A stretch of DNA of 64,000 nt from Oscillatoriales cyanobacterium USR001 (GCA_001698425.1 MBRE01000063.1:1-64000); one strand, 5' to 3'. Counted from the first letter of the stretch, positions 1-10,134 are shown. A program made the numbers and translations. Notes: generated by a model from the sequence alone, not told the origin.

Positions 1-201
1 CGCTTTCAAGAGGTGACGGGTAGCATGGAAGGACAATCGCAAGGTGCTCAACAAATTAGTGAAACAATGGTACACTTAAGCGAGGCTTCATCGCAAACAG
101 CGCAATCTTTGCGCGAGATTAATGGTGCGATTAGTCAATTAAATGAAGCTGCCCAAGGTTTACGCATGGAAATCTCTCGTTTTAAAGTGGCAAGTAACTG
201 A
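1..201 (+). CDS. Methyl-accepting chemotaxis protein, C-terminal end (partial)
   Basis: This is the last 66 codons of a chemoreceptor whose start lies before the window. The frame is open from base 1 ([15 protein letters not shown]) to the stop at 199-201, so the GTG at 13 is not a start. The piece matches the ends of the three complete receptors downstream almost residue for residue: [13 protein letters not shown], then a Ser/Gln-rich coiled coil, then LNEAAQGLR and a short basic tail. It belongs to the returning arm of the cytoplasmic signalling hairpin. There is no C-terminal NWETF-type tether for CheR. It shows that the receptor array extends to the left of the window. Confidence 0.9.
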   Translation, partial: RFQEVTGSMEGQSQGAQQISETMVHLSEASSQTAQSLREINGAISQLNEAAQGLRMEISRFKVASN

Positions 202-317
202 TTTTTGCCAATCTTAATAGATGCTTTGATCCCTGAGCCTGAACTCTCAGGGTCAAGCACTATACAGGGTCTTCTCCAAATTTTGTAAACAAATCAACAT
301 TAAAAAAACAAAATCTT

Positions 318-2066
318 ATGTTGCAGAAACAATCATTAGAAACACGCCTATTGACTGGCTTTATGTTTGTCGGTGTCATTGTTTTAATCGTGGGGATTAT
401 TGGTTGGACTGGAAATTCCCGACTGAGTGGACACATCAAAAGCTTGAGTACAAATAGCATTCCTAGTATCTCAGGACTGTGGAAAGTTAATGAGGGACAA
501 ACTCAAATCGAGTCCTCAGAAAGAGCTTTACTTGATGTTAAACTTACGCTTCCAGAAAGACAGGCTAAATTAACCCGGATTAAAAAGGCTTGGGATCAGA
601 TTAATGAGGGATTTAAACAGTACGAAACTACTCCCAGGAGTGTTGAGGAAGAGAAAGTTTACCAACAACTGCTAGTTGCTTGGGGGAAGTGGAAGCAAGA
701 CCACGAAGATTTGTTAAAAATTAATCAAGAATTTGAGAGTTTGGGTATTCTTGACCCGGTGAAAAAGCAATTGGAACTGCTGGCTCAAGGTCGGAAAGAT
801 TCACCGGAAATGGCAGCCGCAATTGTGGCAGAAAATGCCTTTGATAAATTGCACGAAAAAGCCAAAACTAACCGAATTTCCTTTGAAGCAGCAACACAAT
901 TGATGCTCCAGGATTTAAAAATTAACGAGGAAGTCGCTAACGCCTCTTATAAATCGTCTAACCAAGATGTGGAGTTGAGTACAATTTTGATAGTAATCGG
1001 CCTGATTATGGGGCCATTAACTGCTGGCGGATTTGGTTCCTATTTCAGCAGCACCATAGCCAAACCCTTGGGTGCTAAAATTGCTGGCATAGTAGGAGTA
1101 GCTGAACAAGTTTCGGCTGGAGATTTAACGACGGAAGTTCCTACTACCCAGGATCGAGATGAGGTAGGCAAATTAATGGTGGCTTTCCGCACTATGACAC
1201 AAAATCTGAATTCCTTAATCCGCCAAGTGCAACAATCCGGGATTCAAATTACCGCCTCTGCTACCCAAATTGCAGCTTCTGGGAAAGAACTAGAAGCCAC
1301 AATGGCAGAACAGGTAGCCTCGACCAATGAGGTAGCTGCAACAGCCAAAGAAATTGCTGCTAATTCCAAACAGTTACTCAAAACCATAGATGATGTTGAG
1401 CATACATCCGAAGTAACTGGACAGGCCGCCGGTGAGAGTCAAAAAGACCTGTTGCAGATGGAAAAAACCATGAAAAACTTGGCAGGTTCTACCAATAGTA
1501 TCTCTACCAAATTAGGAGTAATTAGCGATAAAGCTAATAGCATTAATACCATTGTCACCACAATTACTAAAGTCGCAGATCAAACTAATTTACTCTCACT
1601 AAATGCCGCCATTGAAGCCGAAAAAGCCGGGGAATATGGCGCAGGTTTTGCGGTAGTTGCCCGTGAAATTCGTCGCCTCGCTGACCAAACAGCCGTTGCC
1701 ACTTTGGACATTGAAACTATGGTTAAAGAGATGCAGGGTGCTGTTTCTACAGGGGTGATGGAAATGGATAAGTTTACTAAAGAAGTAGAACGAGGTGTTG
1801 ATGATGTCCGCAATATCGGCGGTAAATTAGAATCAATTATTAGGCAAGTACAAACTTTAACTCCTCAATTTGATCAAGTGGGTAAAAGCATGGAAGGACA
1901 ATCACAGGGGGCGCAACAAATCAGTGAAGCAATGGTGCAGTTGAGTGAGTCTTCAGCGCAAACTTCCCAGTCTTTGCGTGAGATTAACCATGCCATTGGC
2001 CAATTAAATGAAGCAGCCCAAGGTTTACGCAAAGAAATTTCTCATTTTAAAGTGGGAAGTAACTAA
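318..2066 (+). CDS. Methyl-accepting chemotaxis protein with HAMP domain
   Basis: A 582-residue membrane chemoreceptor. A membrane helix at about residues 13-33 is followed by a helical sensor region (about 35-215, four-helix-bundle type), a second membrane helix (about 222-244), a HAMP domain (about 246-300) and the long cytoplasmic coiled-coil signalling domain. The hairpin tip that binds CheW and CheA is clear ([21 protein letters not shown]), followed by [16 protein letters not shown]. It should signal as trimers of dimers to the CheW and hybrid CheA encoded downstream. The start ATG at 318 is followed directly by a basic N-terminus and the first membrane helix. Of the three whole receptors here it is the only one with a HAMP domain. 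The ligand cannot be told from the sequence. Confidence 0.93.
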   Translation: MLQKQSLETRLLTGFMFVGVIVLIVGIIGWTGNSRLSGHIKSLSTNSIPSISGLWKVNEGQTQIESSERALLDVKLTLPERQAKLTRIKKAWDQINEGFKQYETTPRSVEEEKVYQQLLVAWGKWKQDHEDLLKINQEFESLGILDPVKKQLELLAQGRKDSPEMAAAIVAENAFDKLHEKAKTNRISFEAATQLMLQDLKINEEVANASYKSSNQDVELSTILIVIGLIMGPLTAGGFGSYFSSTIAKPLGAKIAGIVGVAEQVSAGDLTTEVPTTQDRDEVGKLMVAFRTMTQNLNSLIRQVQQSGIQITASATQIAASGKELEATMAEQVASTNEVAATAKEIAANSKQLLKTIDDVEHTSEVTGQAAGESQKDLLQMEKTMKNLAGSTNSISTKLGVISDKANSINTIVTTITKVADQTNLLSLNAAIEAEKAGEYGAGFAVVAREIRRLADQTAVATLDIETMVKEMQGAVSTGVMEMDKFTKEVERGVDDVRNIGGKLESIIRQVQTLTPQFDQVGKSMEGQSQGAQQISEAMVQLSESSAQTSQSLREINHAIGQLNEAAQGLRKEISHFKVGSN

Positions 2067-2074
2067 TTTTATAG

Positions 2075-2197
2075 CAACCAGGTGATGCTGAACAAATCAG
2101 TGGGGCTATGGTACACTTAACTGAAGCTTCATCCCAAACCTCCCAGTCTTTGCAAGATATTAATTTAGCTCTGCGGCGATTGAATAAGGGGGCGTAG
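2075..2197 (+). pseudogene. Decayed tail of a chemoreceptor gene
   Basis: Bases 2087-2222 match 3591-3726, the last codons and 3' flank of the next receptor gene, nearly base for base, ending at the same TAG (2195-2197). The piece has no start or upstream part, and the short block just before it (CAACCAGGTGA) resembles the sequence around 3552, so about 28 bases between the two were also lost. It is best explained as what remains after tandem duplication of a unit of about 1.5 kb and deletion of one copy. It is unlikely to be translated. Confidence 0.85.
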
Positions 2198-2300
2198 GTT
2201 GATGGCAGAAAATTTCTGGTTTTCAAGTTGCAACTGCGTGACTTGAAAAAATTAAGACAAATGTAAACTTTCATACCATTAGAGTTCTAGGAAAATTATC

Positions 2301-3701
2301 ATGGTTGACAAAATAAACTTTCGATCGCGCCTTCTTTTGACTTATATGCTTCCCGCAATATTATTCATATTGTTGAGCGGGCTAGTATTTCTAAAAGCTT
2401 CTCACTCACTCGACATTTATCAGAAAACAACAATTAGCCAGAATACGGTTTTAGGGACAAATCAAATGATCTTGAGAGTTTCAATGATGGCCAGGCAAGC
2501 TCGTGGTTATCTACTTGTGGGTAATGCTGAGGGTGCGTTACAAGCTTTTGATGACCAGAAAGATAAATATTTGGAAGCTAGTAAAAAGGTACAATTACTG
2601 ATTACACAAAACCCCAATTCTCAACAAAAAGAAAGATTTAATAAGGCGATCGAGCTAGAAAATAAATTTGAAGAACTTGCTAAAAGAACTTTTCGTTTGA
2701 GAGATGAAGGTAAACTACAAGAAGCAATAAACTCATACCTGAGAGAATCGAAAGAAACTGTGGGAGAATTCGACAAAATCAATCAAGAATTTACCAAAGT
2801 TGAGTTAGATTTGTTGGAGTTGCTAAATGACGAAACAGAAAGGGGACTCCAGTTAATAAATTTATCATCTATACTCATTACAATTATATCTGTAGTGATG
2901 GGATATATGATTTTTAACCTAGCAAAAAACTTGAGTTCAGTTATTGAAATAGGTGCTTCTAGCAAAAAACTTGAGGCCACAATGACAGAACAAGTAGCCT
3001 CCACTAATGAGGTAGCTGCTACCGCCAAAGAAATTGCCGCTAATTCCAAATATTTACTCAAAACCATAGATGAAGTTGAAAAAACATCCCAAGTAACTGC
3101 ACAAGCAGCAGGAGATAGTCAGAAAGATTTGATACAAATGGAAAAAACCATGCAAAAGTTAGCAGGATCTACTGGGATTATTTCATCAAGATTAGGCACA
3201 ATTAGCGATAAAGCTAGTGGTATTAACAGTATTGTCACCACGATTACCAAAGTAGCCGATCAGACTAATTTACTTTCACTAAATGCGGCAATTGAAGCCG
3301 AAAAAGCTGGGGAATATGGCGCAGGTTTTGCGGTAGTTGCCCGTGAAATTCGCCGTTTGGCAGATCAAACAGCTGTTGCCACTTTGGACATCGAAACTAT
3401 GGTTAAAGAGATGCAAAATGCCGTTTCCACAGGGGTGATGGAAATGGATAAATTTACCAAAGATGTAGAAACGGGAGTAGATGATGTTCGCAATATCGGT
3501 ACAAAATTAGAGTCAATTATTGGGCAAGTGCAAACCTTAACTCCCCGTTTTCAACAGGTGAGTAGCAACATGGAAGGACAATCACAGGGGGCTGAACAAA
3601 TCAGTGAGGCTATGGTACACTTAACTGAAGCTTCATCCCAAATCTCCCAGTCTTTGCAAGATATTAATTTAGCTCTGCGGCGATTGAATAAGGGGGCGTA
3701 G
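2301..3701 (+). CDS. Methyl-accepting chemotaxis protein lacking HAMP
   Basis: A 466-residue chemoreceptor with an N-terminal membrane helix (about residues 11-31), a helical periplasmic sensor region (about 35-185), a second membrane helix (about 187-205) and a direct run into the cytoplasmic coiled coil without a HAMP domain. The signalling tip is intact ([21 protein letters not shown]). Compared with the next receptor it lacks 15 residues just after the second membrane helix. At that point a 17-base direct repeat (CTAGCAAAAAACTTGAG) occurs at 2919-2935 and 2959-2975, which suggests a recombination scar. The first 30 residues and the upstream leader are nearly the same as in the 3806 receptor, so the two genes are recent tandem duplicates. 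Functional state is uncertain because the deletion is not a multiple of seven and would shift the coiled-coil register. Confidence 0.9.
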   Translation: MVDKINFRSRLLLTYMLPAILFILLSGLVFLKASHSLDIYQKTTISQNTVLGTNQMILRVSMMARQARGYLLVGNAEGALQAFDDQKDKYLEASKKVQLLITQNPNSQQKERFNKAIELENKFEELAKRTFRLRDEGKLQEAINSYLRESKETVGEFDKINQEFTKVELDLLELLNDETERGLQLINLSSILITIISVVMGYMIFNLAKNLSSVIEIGASSKKLEATMTEQVASTNEVAATAKEIAANSKYLLKTIDEVEKTSQVTAQAAGDSQKDLIQMEKTMQKLAGSTGIISSRLGTISDKASGINSIVTTITKVADQTNLLSLNAAIEAEKAGEYGAGFAVVAREIRRLADQTAVATLDIETMVKEMQNAVSTGVMEMDKFTKDVETGVDDVRNIGTKLESIIGQVQTLTPRFQQVSSNMEGQSQGAEQISEAMVHLTEASSQISQSLQDINLALRRLNKGA

Positions 3702-3805
3702 GTTGATGGCAGAAAATTTCTGGTTTTTAAGCTCCAATTATGGGGCTTGAAAAAATTAAAACAAATGTAAACTTTCAGGCTATTAGGATTCTCAGGAGAA
3801 TAATT

Positions 3806-5290
3806 ATGTTTGACAAAATGAATTTTCGCACGCGCCTTCTTTTGACTTATATGCTTCCCGCAATATTATTCATATTGTTGAGCGGTGTAGTATATATAAA
3901 TGCTTCTAACGCACTCTTCCTTTATCATGGAACAATAAAAGGTCGGACTACGCTTCTAGCATCAAAGGAAATGATTTTGAGAATTTCAATAATGGGTAGG
4001 AAAGTTAGCGAGTATATACTTATAGGCAATGCTGATGGTTCTTTACAAGATTTTGAGAACGAGAAAAATAAGTATTTGGTAGCGAAGAACGAATTATCAA
4101 TGTTGATTCCAGAAAATCCCAGTCCCCAACAAAAAGAAAATTTTAGTAAGATGGGAGAACTAGAAGATCGGTTTGAAAATGTCTCGAAAAGAATTTTCCG
4201 ATTGAGAGATGAAAACAAGCTACAAGATGCAACAAATATATACTTGAAAGAATTGAAAGGCGTTTTGGAAGAATTCGATAAAATAAATGAAGAGTTTACC
4301 AAAATCGATCTAAATTCGTTGCAATTGGTGAGCAATCAAACAGAAGGAGGGATTCAATTAATAAATTTATCATCTATAGCCATTACAGTTATATCCCTAG
4401 TGCTGGCATATATGATTTTTAATCTAGCCAATAACTTGAGTGTATTAATCCAGCAGGTGCAGCAATCTGGGATTAAAATTACTAGCTCTACTACCCAAAT
4501 CGCAGCTTCTGGAAAGGAACTTGAAGCAACGATGAATGAACAGACGGCTTCCACTAATGAGATGGCTGCCACAGTTAAGGAGATTGCGGCTACATCTTCA
4601 CAACTGGTGAAGACTATGGATGAAGTTGAATATACGTCCCAGGCGACCGCTCAGGGGACGGCGGATAGTCAAAAAGACTTAATTCACATGGAAAAAACTA
4701 TGCGGCTGTTATCTGATGCGACTAATAATATTTCATCAAAACTGGGAACAATTAGTGATAAAGCTAACAGTATTAACAGTATTGTTCGGACTATTACTAA
4801 AGTAGCAGATCAAACTAATTTACTTTCGTTGAATGCGGCAATTGAAGCGGAAAAAGCGGGCGAATACGGTACTGGTTTTGCGGTAGTTGCCCGTGAAATT
4901 CGCCGCCTCGCCGATCAAACAGCAGTTGCGACTTTAGACATTGAAACTATGGTTAAAGATATGCAAAGCTCGGTTTCAACAGGGGTGATGGAAATGGATA
5001 AGTTTACGAAAGAGGTAGAGCGGGTTGTGGAAGATGTACGCAATATCGGTGCAAAATTAGAGTCGATTATTGGGCAAGTGCAAACTTTAACTCCCCGCTT
5101 TCAGCAGGTAAGTAGCAGTATGGAAGGACAGTCACAGGGGGCAAATCAAATCAGTGAAGGAATGTTACAATTAAGTGAAGCAGCCGTGCAAACAACGCAA
5201 TCTCTACGTGAGATTAACTTTGCGATCGTGGAATTGAACGAAACGGCACAAGGCTTGCGTCAGCGCATCTCTGCTTATAATGTTGGTTAG
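3806..5290 (+). CDS. Methyl-accepting chemotaxis protein lacking HAMP
   Basis: A 494-residue chemoreceptor. I place the start at ATG 3806 ([17 protein letters not shown]) because AGGAG lies just before it and the N-terminus then matches the 2301 receptor; an earlier in-frame ATG at 3740 adds 22 residues with no ribosome site. Order of parts: membrane helix (about 12-32), helical sensor region, second membrane helix (about 186-206), a short linker ([13 protein letters not shown]) and the signalling coiled coil with the conserved tip [21 protein letters not shown]. As in its twin the HAMP domain is missing. It ends 40 bases before cheW and is probably transcribed with it. Confidence 0.93.
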   Translation: MFDKMNFRTRLLLTYMLPAILFILLSGVVYINASNALFLYHGTIKGRTTLLASKEMILRISIMGRKVSEYILIGNADGSLQDFENEKNKYLVAKNELSMLIPENPSPQQKENFSKMGELEDRFENVSKRIFRLRDENKLQDATNIYLKELKGVLEEFDKINEEFTKIDLNSLQLVSNQTEGGIQLINLSSIAITVISLVLAYMIFNLANNLSVLIQQVQQSGIKITSSTTQIAASGKELEATMNEQTASTNEMAATVKEIAATSSQLVKTMDEVEYTSQATAQGTADSQKDLIHMEKTMRLLSDATNNISSKLGTISDKANSINSIVRTITKVADQTNLLSLNAAIEAEKAGEYGTGFAVVAREIRRLADQTAVATLDIETMVKDMQSSVSTGVMEMDKFTKEVERVVEDVRNIGAKLESIIGQVQTLTPRFQQVSSSMEGQSQGANQISEGMLQLSEAAVQTTQSLREINFAIVELNETAQGLRQRISAYNVG

Positions 5291-5330
5291 GACTGAGGGT
5301 TCATAGTAAACTAGGTGGGAATGTAAAGTT

Positions 5331-6020
5331 ATGAGTAACGATTGCTGGAATAAAATAGGAGTTGAGGGCGATCGCTCTTGCGAACAACTCAAAGAAGTAA
5401 TACACTGTCGTAACTGCCCCGTTTATTCTGCCGCAGGTCGTAGTTTATTAGAGAGGGAAGCACCACCAGAGTATGTAAACGAGTGGACTGAGGTATTAGC
5501 CAAAAGTCAATCCGATCAGAATAAAATACAAGTTAGCGGCGAGATAGTTCCTTCGGGAGAAACTATGTCAGTCGTAATCTGTCTTTTGGGTGGTGAATGG
5601 TTAGCAATACCAGTAAGGTTACTTCAGGAAGTTACTCCTCCCTGTGTAATTCATACTTTACCTCACCGCAACAGCGAACTGTTTATGGGTTTAGTTAACA
5701 TTAGAGGAGAAATTCTGATGTGCGTTTCCCTCGGTTGTTTGCTCGATCTCAAAGAGAGCGTTCATACTTTAGATCGTGCTAATTCTGTAACTTCTAAACG
5801 GATGATTGTGTTGGCAAAAGAAGAACATCGCTGGGTTTTTATCGTTGATGAAGTTTGCGGTATTCATCGATTTACCATGAGGGAATTAGAAAATACACCA
5901 GTCGTGATTTCTAAAGCCTCAGAAGCTTATACAAAAGGGGTAATTCGTTGGCAGGGACATAAGGTAAATTACCTCGATTCCGATTTATTGTTTTACACAT
6001 TAAACAGGAGAATATTATGA
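5331..6020 (+). CDS. CheW-type adaptor with Cys-rich N-terminus (WspD-like)
   Basis: A 229-residue CheW-family adaptor that couples receptors to CheA. The CheW fold occupies about residues 75-225 (LGGEWLAIPVRLLQEV, LVNIRGEILMCVSLG, VDEVCGIHRF). The first 45 residues carry four cysteines and are typical of the long CheW proteins of Wsp-like systems (DCWNKIGVEGDRSCEQL, then HCRNCPVYSAAGRSLLERE). The Cys arrangement could bind a metal, which is inference. The stop codon overlaps the ATG of the CheA gene by four bases, so translation is coupled. The start at ATG 5331 fits the conserved N-terminus. Confidence 0.9.
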   Translation: MSNDCWNKIGVEGDRSCEQLKEVIHCRNCPVYSAAGRSLLEREAPPEYVNEWTEVLAKSQSDQNKIQVSGEIVPSGETMSVVICLLGGEWLAIPVRLLQEVTPPCVIHTLPHRNSELFMGLVNIRGEILMCVSLGCLLDLKESVHTLDRANSVTSKRMIVLAKEEHRWVFIVDEVCGIHRFTMRELENTPVVISKASEAYTKGVIRWQGHKVNYLDSDLLFYTLNRRIL

Positions 6021-9007
6021 CCGAAATTACAATGCTAGATGTATTCCGGGACGAAGTGGAAGCCCAGGTAGCCATATTAAATCAGGGTCTTTTATCTCTG
6101 GAAACTGAGCCTCAGACTCAACAAAAATTGGAGTCCTTGATGCGAATTGTTAATGCAATTCAAGGAACCGCGAAGCTGGTGGAAATTGATACAGCTATTC
6201 ACCTGACTCAGATCCTAGAAAAATGTCTTGATAATGTTCAAAAACAAAATTTTACTCTGACTACAAATGAGATTAATGTTCTACTACAAGGAGTTGATTT
6301 ACTTCTCAATATTAGCAGAGTTGGAGAAGAAAAATTAGACAGTTGGCTTGCGGAAAATCAAGATAATATCACCACACTTACACATAGTATTGAAACCTTA
6401 TTAACACCAGGATTATCATCTGTTTCTCAGCCCAAAGTAGAATTTAAAAGTTTACCTACAAAGCCTGAACCTCCAAAGTTAGAAGAAACTTTAGCAGATG
6501 CTTGGAATACACAAATAACATCTGTTGTGACAGAAATACAAAAAAACTCCGAAATTAACCCTGCCCCCGTTAAAGCTGTTACTCATCAAGAAACACCTAA
6601 ACCAGTACAAGATGTACCCAAAACGATGACTACAGTAATTGAAGAATCTTCAGAAGTAGAGGATTCATCAAACATGGGTGATACTTCAATGTTGGAGTTA
6701 TTTCAACTGGAAGTGGATGCCCAAGCAGCTATTTTAAATGAGGGATTATTAGCTTTAGAAGGTCAACCAGGATCGCCCAAAGTTTTAGAGTCTTTAATGC
6801 GAGCCGCCCATTCCGTTAAAGGAGCCGCCCGGATTGTTTCTCTCGATGCGGCTGTGCAGTTAGCGCACGTAATGGAGGACTGTTTTGTGGCAGCACAAAA
6901 TCAAAAAATTACCCTAGAAGCGGATGGTGTTGATGTGTTGCTGCATGGGGTTGATTTGCTGATTAATATTAGTCAAAAAGGGCAACCTTGGGTTAAACAA
7001 AATCGGGCGGATATTGAAAATACGAAAGAGGAGCTTTCCGGTTTGTTAACAGGAATAGCGCCTGTTAAACGGCCTGAAACTGCTCCTAAAACTGAGATAC
7101 AGGGACAAACTACTACGGTACAAAAGCCGGAAATGGTTGTAGCTTCTGGGGGTGGTATGCAAGCACCACCAATTACTCAGAATAAGTCAGGTCAAACTCA
7201 ATCCATCGTGCAGCAAAAATCTGGAACTGTGGAGCCAGCGAAGCCCGCAGGAGATGATGCGGCTAATGCCGATCGTGTTGTGCGAGTCAGTGCGGAAAAT
7301 TTAAACAGAATTATGGGTTTAGCTGGTGAATCTCTGATCGAAGCAAATTGGCTTCAGCCCTTTGCTGATTCCCTAGCTATTCTGAAAAAACGTCAACTAG
7401 AATTATCAAAAATTTTAGAAGTTTTTGAGCAAAATCTGGCAATGAGCCATCATCAAGAGACAGAAAGTTATTTAGATGCGGCTCGGACTAAAGAACGAGA
7501 ATGTCGTCAGATTTTGAGCGATCGCCTAATTGAATTAGAATTATACGCCCGTCGCACAGGCAATCTTTCCGATCGCCTCTACCAAGAAGTCATCCAATCG
7601 AATATGCGCCCCTTCGCTGATGGGGTGCAGGGCTTTCCTCGAATGTTACGAGATTTAGCCAGAAAGCTCAATAAGCAAGTAAAATTTGAAATATTTGGCA
7701 AATCTACCCCAGTCGATCGCGATATTATCAAAAAATTAGAAGCTCCTCTCACTCACATTTTACGCAACGCGATCGATCACGGTCTCGAACTTCCCGAAGA
7801 GCGCGTAGCCGCAGGTAAACCAGCCGAAGGAAATCTCCGATTAGAAGCAGTACACCGAGGTGGGATGCTATCAATTACCATTGTTGATGATGGTCGAGGA
7901 ATTAACTTTGATGCCCTGCGCGAAAAAATTATTAACAAGAACCTCGCCACCAGAGAAATAGCAGACCAACTTAGCGAAAGCGAACTAATAGAATTTCTGT
8001 TTTTACCTGGATTTTCCACCGCCAAACAAGTCACTGAAATTTCTGGGCGCGGCGTAGGCTTAGATATCGCCAAAAGCATGGCTCACGATGTCGGAGGAAC
8101 CGTAAGGGCAATGTCTACTTTTGGCAAAGGCACTACTTTTCACTTTCAATTACCATTAACTCTATCCGTTGTTCGCACCTTATTAGTAGAAATATCTGGC
8201 GAACCCTATGCCTTTCCCCTAGCCCGGATTGAGCAAATTGTCAACGTTGATAAATCCGAAATTGCCTCAGCCGAAAATCGGCAATATTTCACAATGGATA
8301 ATAAGAATATCGGCTTAGTAGCAGCTTATCAAGTATTAGAACTGAAGCAACCACCACCGCCTTCTGAAACCCTATCTGTCGTCGTGATCAGCGAACAATC
8401 AGACTATTACGGACTGGTAGTAGATCGGTTTTTAGGCGAACACGATTTAGTAGTAAGACCTTTAGATGCCCGACTCGGTAAAGTTCAAGATATTAGTGCT
8501 GCTGCTTTGATGGGAGACGGTTCTCCTATCTTGATTGTCGATGCTTCTGACTTGATGCGTTCCGTCGATAATCTGCTGAATGCCAGCCATATGTTGAATC
8601 GTGTTGTTAACAGTGCCGATACAGCACTCCTAGATCAACGCAAAACTATTTTAGTAGTGGATGATTCTATTACTGTCCGAGAAATGGAACGGAAATTGTT
8701 ACAAAACAAAGGTTACAAAGTTGATGTTGCCGTCGATGGCATGGAAGGTTGGCACGCAGTTTCTACTAATCACTATGATTTAGTAGTCAGCGATGTTGAT
8801 ATGCCCCGGATGAACGGGATTGAGTTTACCAGTAAGATTAAAAATACTCCTAAGCTCAGTTCAATTCCGGTAATTATTGTCTCCTACAAAGACCGTGAAG
8901 AAGATAAAATGCGCGGTTTAGAAGCTGGTGCAGATTATTACTTAACCAAGGCCAGCTTTCAAGATGATACATTAGTAAATGCCGTTTATGATTTGATTGG
9001 TCATTAA
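6017..9007 (+). CDS. cheA: Hybrid CheA histidine kinase with two Hpt domains and a receiver
   Basis: A 996-residue chemosensory kinase. Order: Hpt-like domain 1 (about residues 5-105), linker, Hpt domain 2 (about 225-325), a Pro/Gln-rich linker (to about 415), a helical region starting RVSAENLNRIMGLAGESL, the kinase ATPase (N-box ILRNAIDHGLE around N584, DDGRGIN around 625, GRGVGLD), a CheW-like domain (about 720-850) and a C-terminal receiver with phospho-acceptor D926 (VVSDVDMP). Hpt 2 has the phosphorylated His in AAHSVKGAAR (H265). In Hpt 1 the matching residue is Asn (N46, IVNAIQGTAK), so it cannot take part in phosphotransfer. It should receive receptor signals through CheW and pass phosphate to its own receiver, to CheB and to the REC-PP2C protein. 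The architecture matches WspE-type kinases with an extra Hpt. Confidence 0.94.
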   Translation: MTEITMLDVFRDEVEAQVAILNQGLLSLETEPQTQQKLESLMRIVNAIQGTAKLVEIDTAIHLTQILEKCLDNVQKQNFTLTTNEINVLLQGVDLLLNISRVGEEKLDSWLAENQDNITTLTHSIETLLTPGLSSVSQPKVEFKSLPTKPEPPKLEETLADAWNTQITSVVTEIQKNSEINPAPVKAVTHQETPKPVQDVPKTMTTVIEESSEVEDSSNMGDTSMLELFQLEVDAQAAILNEGLLALEGQPGSPKVLESLMRAAHSVKGAARIVSLDAAVQLAHVMEDCFVAAQNQKITLEADGVDVLLHGVDLLINISQKGQPWVKQNRADIENTKEELSGLLTGIAPVKRPETAPKTEIQGQTTTVQKPEMVVASGGGMQAPPITQNKSGQTQSIVQQKSGTVEPAKPAGDDAANADRVVRVSAENLNRIMGLAGESLIEANWLQPFADSLAILKKRQLELSKILEVFEQNLAMSHHQETESYLDAARTKERECRQILSDRLIELELYARRTGNLSDRLYQEVIQSNMRPFADGVQGFPRMLRDLARKLNKQVKFEIFGKSTPVDRDIIKKLEAPLTHILRNAIDHGLELPEERVAAGKPAEGNLRLEAVHRGGMLSITIVDDGRGINFDALREKIINKNLATREIADQLSESELIEFLFLPGFSTAKQVTEISGRGVGLDIAKSMAHDVGGTVRAMSTFGKGTTFHFQLPLTLSVVRTLLVEISGEPYAFPLARIEQIVNVDKSEIASAENRQYFTMDNKNIGLVAAYQVLELKQPPPPSETLSVVVISEQSDYYGLVVDRFLGEHDLVVRPLDARLGKVQDISAAALMGDGSPILIVDASDLMRSVDNLLNASHMLNRVVNSADTALLDQRKTILVVDDSITVREMERKLLQNKGYKVDVAVDGMEGWHAVSTNHYDLVVSDVDMPRMNGIEFTSKIKNTPKLSSIPVIIVSYKDREEDKMRGLEAGADYYLTKASFQDDTLVNAVYDLIGH

Positions 9008-9047
9008 GTTAGTCGTTAGTAGTTAGTTTAGTTATGTCTACCTACTT

Positions 9048-9096
9048 AACAACTAACCACTAACAACTAACCACTAACAACTAACCACTAACAACT
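9048..9096 (+). repeat. 14-bp tandem repeat between cheA and cheB
   Basis: Three full copies of AACAACTAACCACT (9048-9061, 9062-9075, 9076-9089) and half a copy run into the cheB start codon. The 14-mer is made of two related heptamers. No normal ribosome binding site precedes the ATG, so the repeat forms the whole translation start region of cheB. Confidence 0.9.
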
Positions 9097-10134
9097 ATGA
9101 GAATCGCAATTGTAAACGACATGATGATGGCAGTAGAAACGCTTCGGCGCGTTTTGATGACCGTCAAAGACTATCAAGTGGCTTGGATTGCCCATGATGG
9201 TGCTGAAGCAGTTAGTAAATGTGCCCAAGATACCCCTGATATGATTTTAATGGATTTGATTATGCCAATCATGGATGGGGTAGAAGCAACTCGCCAGATT
9301 ATGAAGAATTCTCCTTGTGCGATCGTAGTAGTTACGGCTAGTGTCGAAAAAAATGCCTCTAAAGTATTTGAAGCAATGGGATATGGAGCCTTAGATGCCG
9401 TCAGTACCCCAGTTTTAGGAGCTAGTGGAAACCCAGAAGCCGCCCAAGCAATGCTGGCAAAAATTGTCACAATTGGTAAACTAATTGGTAAATCAAGTAC
9501 CGCTTCTAAATCCAAAGCCCCTACCCAAACTCCTAAATCGGTATTTTCACCTTTAGCCTCCCGCGTACCTCCCTTAGTGGCGATCGGTTCTTCCACAGGC
9601 GGGCCAAACGCTCTGGCAAAGATTCTCTCTCGCTTACCAGCCAACTTTAGTGCAGCCATAGCCATCATTCAGCACGTAGATGCACAGTTTACTCCCAGTT
9701 TGGTAGAATGGCTAAATCAACAAACGCCTCTGAGCGTACAACTAGCTACCGAAGGAAGCCGTTTGGAAGTAGGAAAAGTATTAATTGCCGGAACAAACGA
9801 TCATCTCTCCTTACAACCTAACTTTAGTTTAAGCTATACGAAAAACCCCATTGATTACCCCTATCGTCCTTCAGTTGATGTATTTTTCAAAAGTGTGGCT
9901 CATTATTGGCATCGTCAAGGAACAGCCGTGTTACTAACAGGGATGGGTCGAGATGGAGCCGAAGGGCTAAATTTGTTACGGGAAAAAGGATGGTATACAA
10001 TTGCTCAAAATCAGGCAACTTGTGTAGTATATGGAATGCCTAAAGCAGCAGTAGATTTAGGCGCAGCGGTGGATGTTTTACCCCTTGATGAAATCGCCAC
10101 TACTATAATTCAGAAGTTAGCCAAAAACCCTTAA
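9097..10134 (+). CDS. cheB: Chemotaxis-type protein-glutamate methylesterase CheB (WspF-like)
   Basis: A 345-residue CheB that removes methyl groups from, or deamidates, receptor glutamates. The receiver domain (about 1-125) has D53 as the phospho-acceptor; the usual receiver Lys-Pro is VSTP here, which is common in WspF-like CheB. The esterase domain (about 155-343) has the full catalytic triad: S166 in GSSTGGP, H193 in IQHVD and D286 in [10 protein letters not shown]. The linker (130-155) is rich in Lys, Ser and Thr. Phosphorylation by the upstream CheA should activate it. No CheR methyltransferase lies in the window, so its partner must be encoded to the left or elsewhere. Confidence 0.94.
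   Translation: MRIAIVNDMMMAVETLRRVLMTVKDYQVAWIAHDGAEAVSKCAQDTPDMILMDLIMPIMDGVEATRQIMKNSPCAIVVVTASVEKNASKVFEAMGYGALDAVSTPVLGASGNPEAAQAMLAKIVTIGKLIGKSSTASKSKAPTQTPKSVFSPLASRVPPLVAIGSSTGGPNALAKILSRLPANFSAAIAIIQHVDAQFTPSLVEWLNQQTPLSVQLATEGSRLEVGKVLIAGTNDHLSLQPNFSLSYTKNPIDYPYRPSVDVFFKSVAHYWHRQGTAVLLTGMGRDGAEGLNLLREKGWYTIAQNQATCVVYGMPKAAVDLGAAVDVLPLDEIATTIIQKLAKNP

Noticed and set aside
9174..9668. Long minus-strand frame inside cheB
   Set aside because: The plus strand encodes a complete CheB with its catalytic triad; the minus frame is a shadow.
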